This document shows, in pieces, positions 59,401 to 64,000 of a stretch of DNA of 64,000 bases. Positions within the stretch are counted from its first letter, which is position 1. The number at the start of each line of letters is the position of its first letter. The position numbers and the translations under genes are program-made. This DNA is from Neodiprion pinetum. Its lineage: Eukaryota; Arthropoda; Insecta; Hymenoptera; Diprionidae. The notes under the pieces were generated by a model. The model was not told the origin of the DNA. It saw nothing but the letters and a program-made list of their open reading frames with translations, and searched no databases. The stretch lies in NCBI RefSeq assembly GCF_021155775.2, contig NC_060232.1, positions 38,916,089 through 38,980,088 on the forward strand, in the 5' to 3' direction.

Positions 59401-61972
59401 GCCTTGCGCACTTCGTACGGTAGAACGAACAGACAATCTCTGCTCGCACCTTGTATCCCGGAAGTCGTTATGCCGCATCGATTGTTGTAGGCAACTCTTC
59501 GGTAATACTTGTGACAATTGGTAAAATTGCACAATTATACGCATCGTGGAAAATGTCGACTCCTAATTTTCCAATTATCGCGTAAATCACGTAGATACAC
59601 GTACAAAATCAACCGCGCATGCGCCAAGTAATTCAATCTCATTGGTCGGCGAAATATTCCCGCGGCGATATTTTTGTCTGCGATGCAGGCGTGCCAACGT
59701 GCGCAAAATGTGTACGTTTGAATTTTCAAAGAGCGTAAGCATTAAATTCCGATCGTTCTTTGAAGAGTCAACTTTCCGAACCGACAACGAATGCTTTCCA
59801 AACCTTTCCGAGTCACCAGCTCAATTATTTGAGATTCTAACCTCGAATATTCGTATCAACTACATCGCCGCCAGGAACCGTTTGACAGCTGAAGACTCGG
59901 GATGGCCAGCCTGCATGATTAGCCGATAAAACCCGCGCAAGCGCGGTGGATTTTCAAGTTTTTAGAGATTTGATGTATGAAGAAAAAGCTGCATCTAAAA
60001 TCGAATTTATAATTTTAGATTGAGCTGGTACTAAATTCGGCATAAGTTTCGATCTTTCACTCCGACCGTTAGAAGCCACCAATCGGTATATCATCGATAT
60101 TATACTTGGATGAGTTCGCCGTATTTCTGAACAAATGGGGGCCAGTATATCACACGTTGTACGAATGCGTCGAGATTTATATTAATTCGTTGAATAGATT
60201 ATTCATACAAATCTACGTAATGTAGATATACAGTATAAGCGCATTCCAGTCAAACGGTGAACAGCGTGTGTATTGGTTTTTCAATAAAGATTGTGCGATG
60301 TGACGACATGTTTATTGAATAACATAGTTATCCTTTTTTCTTTCTCTTTACCCCTGACACTTTTTTCGTTCCGATAAAATTCAGTACATACGTTACACGT
60401 TCAGTAACTGGTTTACATTAACGAGACGCGAGGTATTGAAAAAAGTCTTCATTTCGATGCTTTCACGTCAAGCATACGCGGCTGGCTGGGATAATTTCCA
60501 GCTATATTGCGTCACGGGGCGAACGGATCACACGGAAAGGAATTGGAAATATTCGAAAACAGTAAAGGTATGAAAAAAAAAAAAAAAAAAAATACAGTCA
60601 AAGGGAGAGGACATGCGAGACTGGAAGAAAAAAGAAAGAGAGAGAGAGAAGGAAGGAGAAACAGAAAGTCGAAGCGGCGCGTTTCGCCCGCGTTATCCGA
60701 AGGAAGTCGATATCTGTTCACTGAGTGAAACCGTGTATAAAGAAGCGTATAAAGCGTACATATACCACCGCTTCTACTTAGCTTATCGCGCGTCTAGCCT
60801 ACCGCCAACATTTAATAACGTCGCTTCGCGATATACCGAGCATACAGCCACAAACAACGCCTGCAACGACTAACTACCTAAGCCCGACGTAAGTATTATT
60901 ATACGTTAACGTTAGCTCCTTCGACCGGCGATACGTCGCGCGTATATTGTATTATGTGTAATCTAAAGGAACTTACGCACACGGATGAACGCCCGGTATA
61001 ATATAAATGGAACACTTTCGTATTTAATATTTAATGGGACCACGCCGAGCGATAAACCCTCCGACGGGTTAACGCCCTCGAATATGTGTAACATTGCACC
61101 GCGTATCGGGGATTTTTGACATCCGATCGGTAATTCCGCCGAATAAAGTCCGCAGCGTCATCTTAAAGCTGGATTTTTATCCTTTGGTAAGGTTGTCTTA
61201 AAACTCTCGAGAAAGGTTGCGAAATTAAACAGGATTTTCAATTGAGTTGCGATTAGTTTCAGTAGAAAACTACTCGATAATTTGTGGCACGGTTTAAATT
61301 ATAGAACCCTTTTCTTTTTTTTTACAAACTCTTGCAAATTCGTTGATAGGTTGTCCAATTTCGACGAGTAACGGCTGCATCAATTCTGGGTAAATCACCA
61401 GATCTAATCTAATAACCTATGGATGTACATATATTTTTTTTATTTTTTGAAACTGAAACGTTAGTTTCTCACATTCACAACCGGTATTGATTTCGCACAA
61501 GTCGTTTTTACGGTAATTTTGGGCCCATTAGTAAATTCTTAATTTGCAAACAAAACGAGCTATGATTTGTTGAAGTTTGATTTACGTATACGTATCCAAA
61601 TAAAACTTCCAATATAGTGTAGGAAATTCAGTGAAGAAATTATTTTTAACAGCGGCAGGCATCCATGGCTAATAAATTCCTGCGCAACGGTTAACGCACT
61701 CACATTTTTGGTATCTGAATCTTGTCAGCGTCGTTTTGTCGGCCAAAGTCGTGCCAAGGTCTCGATCTTGGCGGATTTTGGGATGCGTTCGGATTGCTCG
61801 TACCAGATGCTACGAGGCCTCCGCTCCCACCACGTTGGACTTGGACCTGGCCGTGGCCCTGCTGGAGCTGGAGTTGAAGGGGCTGGTGATGAACGACCGC
61901 CCCGTTTTCGAGGACCACGGCTGTCCCGGCGACAGGACCTCCGGGACAGAGTTCCGTGTAATCGAAGGACGT
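46974..61972 (-). CDS. grh: Grainyhead transcription factor, 5' partial
   Basis: CP2/Grainyhead-family transcription factor controlling epidermal barrier and cuticle genes. Nine coding exons (minus) are visible: 61972-61704, 58297-58129, 53347-53236, 52750-52656, 52350-52174, 52029-51844, 51495-51049, 48670-48606 and 47274-46974. They join in phase to 606 residues. Motifs: RPWHDFGRQNDADKIQIPKI just before the DNA-binding domain, then SQRREDDRITYINKGQFYG, REEKSPEDEIKAWQFWH, NSVGLVGCIEEVAHNAIAVY, QCLSTDFSSQKGVKGLP, RGYCQIKVFCDKGAERKTRD. The dimerisation part has VMLYVRQESEDVYTPLH and ITAKIDDDM. Oddities are a His/Pro/Thr insertion in the DNA-binding exon 52174-52350, a Gly run in exon 51049-51495 and a long His-rich C-terminal tail. 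N-terminal activation exons lie beyond 61972 and are not in the window. Confidence 0.96.
47356..47427 (+). repeat. TAA trinucleotide microsatellite
   Basis: About 72 bp of AAT/TAA units with one interruption, inside the last grainyhead intron (47275-48605). Confidence 0.92.
49684..49765 (+). repeat. Mixed TAA/CAA/TAG trinucleotide repeat
   Basis: Successive blocks of TAA, CAA, TAA and TAG units over about 80 bp. Confidence 0.88.
50597..50898. mobile_element. Palindromic MITE in a grainyhead intron
   Basis: The left end CCCTGGTAAAAATTTCTAC matches the reverse complement of the right end, CCCCGGTGAAAATGATTTCTAC. The palindrome continues inwards (AGAAATTGG.ACATTTC, then ATGCATA). About 300 bp, no open frame. 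It lies only 150 bp from the exon 51049-51495 donor. Confidence 0.7.
52751..53235 (-). other. Grainyhead intron
   Basis: 485-bp intron between the exons encoding REEKSPEDE and NSVGLVG; no other feature seen. Confidence 0.75.
53348..58128 (-). other. 4.8-kb grainyhead intron
   Basis: CpG-richer than its surroundings, with many TACGTA/CGTAC motifs between about 53930 and 56130, and a TA repeat near 55035-55053. No exon or RNA gene recognised. Regulatory content is possible but not shown. Confidence 0.6.
58298..61703 (-). other. 3.4-kb grainyhead intron
   Basis: Contains MITE copy 2 at 59604-59972 and a GA-rich stretch near 60570-60670. No exon recognised. Confidence 0.65.
59604..59972 (+). 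mobile_element. GC-ended MITE, copy 2
   Basis: Same family and orientation as copy 1. The left end is truncated and starts at AAAATCAACCGCGCATGCGC. The right end GCGCAAGCGCGGTGGATTTT continues to AGAGATTTGAT. The shared interior includes TTTTTGTC.GCGATGCAGGC. Confidence 0.75.
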
Positions 61973-64000
61973 CTGAAAAGAAGTAAGATAACGATCTTAG
62001 TACTTGTATAATGTATATTTGATAGGGTGATGCTGAATTGAGCCACGCATGCAGTGGCTGCAGTGAAGAAATCGTTCCAGGTATTCTGAGACAGCTAAAA
62101 AGAATATTACTTTATGTAACAAGGGAATAAAGTTGAAGATTATTCCCGCCGGTGGATTTACCGCCCGAGCGAAGCGATTGATTGTGACATACGTCCCGGT
62201 TTTTAGGTGAGAAAAGTTGACATTACGATTGATTCGAGAGTAAAAAGTATAAAAAATCATTCGGGGATGATTAATTTCACTTATACAGATGATCTGCAAG
62301 GTGTAAATGCGGTAAGGTTAGAAAAAATCGTAATTGCATGCGTATAATAGACAGGCTCTATTATTGGGGATAATTTCAATCTGCACGGTTGTTAAAATAG
62401 GCCGTTAAATCACGCTGACGATTTCTTGCGGGCTCCGCGAAGTGCGGCATTAGTGATATAATAGTCTGAAGAGAGGAGGTGAAATTGAGGCAAACAAGAG
62501 AGGAGCTGGCTGCTGAGGAGGAAGAAGAAGAAGAAGAAGAAGAAGAGCCGGCGCTTCGAAGGATTGCAACTGTTGCAGTACTCGCAGACCAGATTGCCTG
62601 GACGCGGATGAAAGATAAAAGAAAAGGAAACGAGCGCGGCTTCGGTGCAGCGGGATCTTCAAGTACGGCTCGTAAAATGGTAAATTGAAGCGAGTGCGGA
62701 TTTAACGCGCATCTCTTCTTCAGGTTCTGCGGTCTCGTAAAGCGAACCGCGTTCATGCGTGCGCTCCTCACTTGGCGACAATTTCGACGTTTATGAAAGG
62801 ATTGCGTCTCTATTAATACTTTACGAGCCGCGGTTCCGGCCCATTCCACCGTCTCTTCTCTCTTTCTCTCTCCCTTGGCTCTCTGCTCTTTTATTATCAT
62901 CATTATCGACTCACTGTTCGCTTTACCTTGCGGTGGGATCCGATGAAGCAGTTCAATTTAACCGCCACCGTCTCGATATTACGCGCTTGTACTTCTTTAC
63001 AACTAACTGCAGCGTTAAATTATCCAAGGTTTACTATTGTAGGTAAATGAAAGTGAAAAAAATCGGGTCCGCTTGAGATATTGCGTTTTTATGATTATTA
63101 ACGCGTTTTTCGTTATAAAAATTTGGGAACAGATTATAGCTAACAAAATCTTTCGAAGGACATTTTAATTTCTGCTCGGGTAAAATCGCACTCTTGTACA
63201 GAAAATGTCGAAAGAAAAGTCTTGCAGAATATTCACGCACTTCAAATTTTCTTGGGTGAAATACAATTCCTGCCTGAGTGGCTAGATTTTCACTCCCGTG
63301 AGAGAAAGAAAGTGAAATTTCATATTTTGTACAAACGAAGTTAATAAGAAGTAACAATTTTCGAATAACCGACTTGTTCTATTAGAAAATTTACCGTGTC
63401 GATAAAAGTCAACGCCATTTTTTATAAAATTCAACAGCATCGGTGTAATCTGTGCTTTTTAAAATCAACACCCAAATGCGGTGTGGATTTCTATTGGGAT
63501 CCGAAATATCGAAGTACATCTGGTGGCAGGAAAATGTACTCCACTTTTATAAGCGGATAGTAATTAATTATAAACATTCTTCTTCAAACAATATTTCACG
63601 CGGTATTAACTCAACGTTCGTGAACAGAAAATCATTAATCAATTGCAAAAAAGTTCCTATCTCTTTTTGTTCATCACGTCTATACTTTGGATCCTGATTA
63701 AATATTTTCGATCTTCCATTCAACGTCCGTCTTTCTAACAGTGTTACATCTCCTTAAAGAGATGCTATAATACTCGATTAAAAGCAGAATATTTCGACAC
63801 ATACATTTGTTCAGAGTTACATGTCGAATTGGGATGTGACGCTCTTTTTTGCATTCAAAATTCGTAAACTTGGACATTCGTAAGCATGCCAGTCTACCTC
63901 TGTAAGTTGATTTAACGAAAAAAAAAAAATATTGTAGATTTTACACCTGCCGTGGTAAATATATGGACACAGAACTTTTTTGGCCTTAAAGCTACAGCAA
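61973..64000 (-). other. Upstream intron of grainyhead (continues off window)
   Basis: No further grainyhead exon recognised. A GAA/GAG run at 62515-62550 creates Ser-rich or Glu-rich open frames that look like low-complexity artefacts. Confidence 0.5.

Noticed and set aside
62376..62903. Minus-strand frame with a poly-Ser run next to grainyhead
   Set aside because: The Ser run is produced by a GAA/GAG repeat on the other strand; no similarity to the Grainyhead N-terminus.
1..64000. CRISPR arrays, bacterial operons, viral genes
   Set aside because: None found. The window is an ordinary eukaryotic nuclear region with spliced genes.

Overview
This is a 64 kb piece of an insect nuclear genome. 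The genes have introns with GT-AG sites, intron-hosted snoRNAs, AATAAA signals and AT-rich, microsatellite-rich intergenic DNA. The protein set (Grainyhead, Greatwall, Cactin, a CLIP-domain protease, eEF2 of 844 codons) is that of a holometabolous insect. I favour Hymenoptera, but that is an inference from overall character, not from a diagnostic marker.

Layout, left to right. (1) 352-762, minus: Cks cyclin-dependent kinase subunit, last exon outside the window. It is divergent from (2) 1370-4061, plus: cactin, complete, six coding exons. (3) about 5656-15869, plus: a multi-finger C2HC zinc-finger gene of the ZNF474/ZC2HC1 type with two alternative last exons. (4) 16691-23972, plus: eEF2, complete, 14 coding exons with the first holding only the ATG. 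(5) 25636-28045, minus: PRRC1, complete. (6) 29611-32725, plus: Greatwall/MASTL kinase, complete. (7) 33113-35764, minus: secreted CLIP-domain trypsin-like protease, complete. (8) a gene-poor block, 35.8-47 kb. (9) 46974-61972, minus: the DNA-binding and dimerisation part of grainyhead, with the N-terminal exons beyond the right edge.

The most interesting part is the set of eEF2 introns. Three introns (7, 8 and 12) each carry a near-identical box C/D snoRNA with boxes C, D', C' and D. Its two guides match two segments of 18S rRNA. In all three the D box ends 71-76 nt before the 3' splice site. Introns 6 and 11 hold further C/D-like units at 80-82 nt. Intron 13 holds a good double-hairpin H/ACA snoRNA with 14- and 15-nt spacings to its H and ACA boxes. 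Intron 12 also contains a decayed, reverse-oriented Penelope-like retroelement whose 3' end keeps a hammerhead-ribozyme core. The eEF2 gene is therefore both a translation-factor gene and a snoRNA nest.

Other non-genic structure: a large foldback element in the first zinc-finger intron, a 230-bp palindromic MITE and a 20-bp C tract in its later intron, a pogo/Tc1-like MITE at 45.5 kb, two copies of a 370-400 bp MITE with GC-rich inverted ends at the two sides of the visible grainyhead exons, and a palindromic element beside a grainyhead exon. Functionally the genes are mostly unrelated: cell cycle (Cks, Greatwall), splicing/NF-kB (cactin), translation (eEF2), trafficking (PRRC1), extracellular proteolysis and epidermal transcription control. 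Only the Cks-cactin and PRRC1-Greatwall divergent pairs suggest possible shared promoters.
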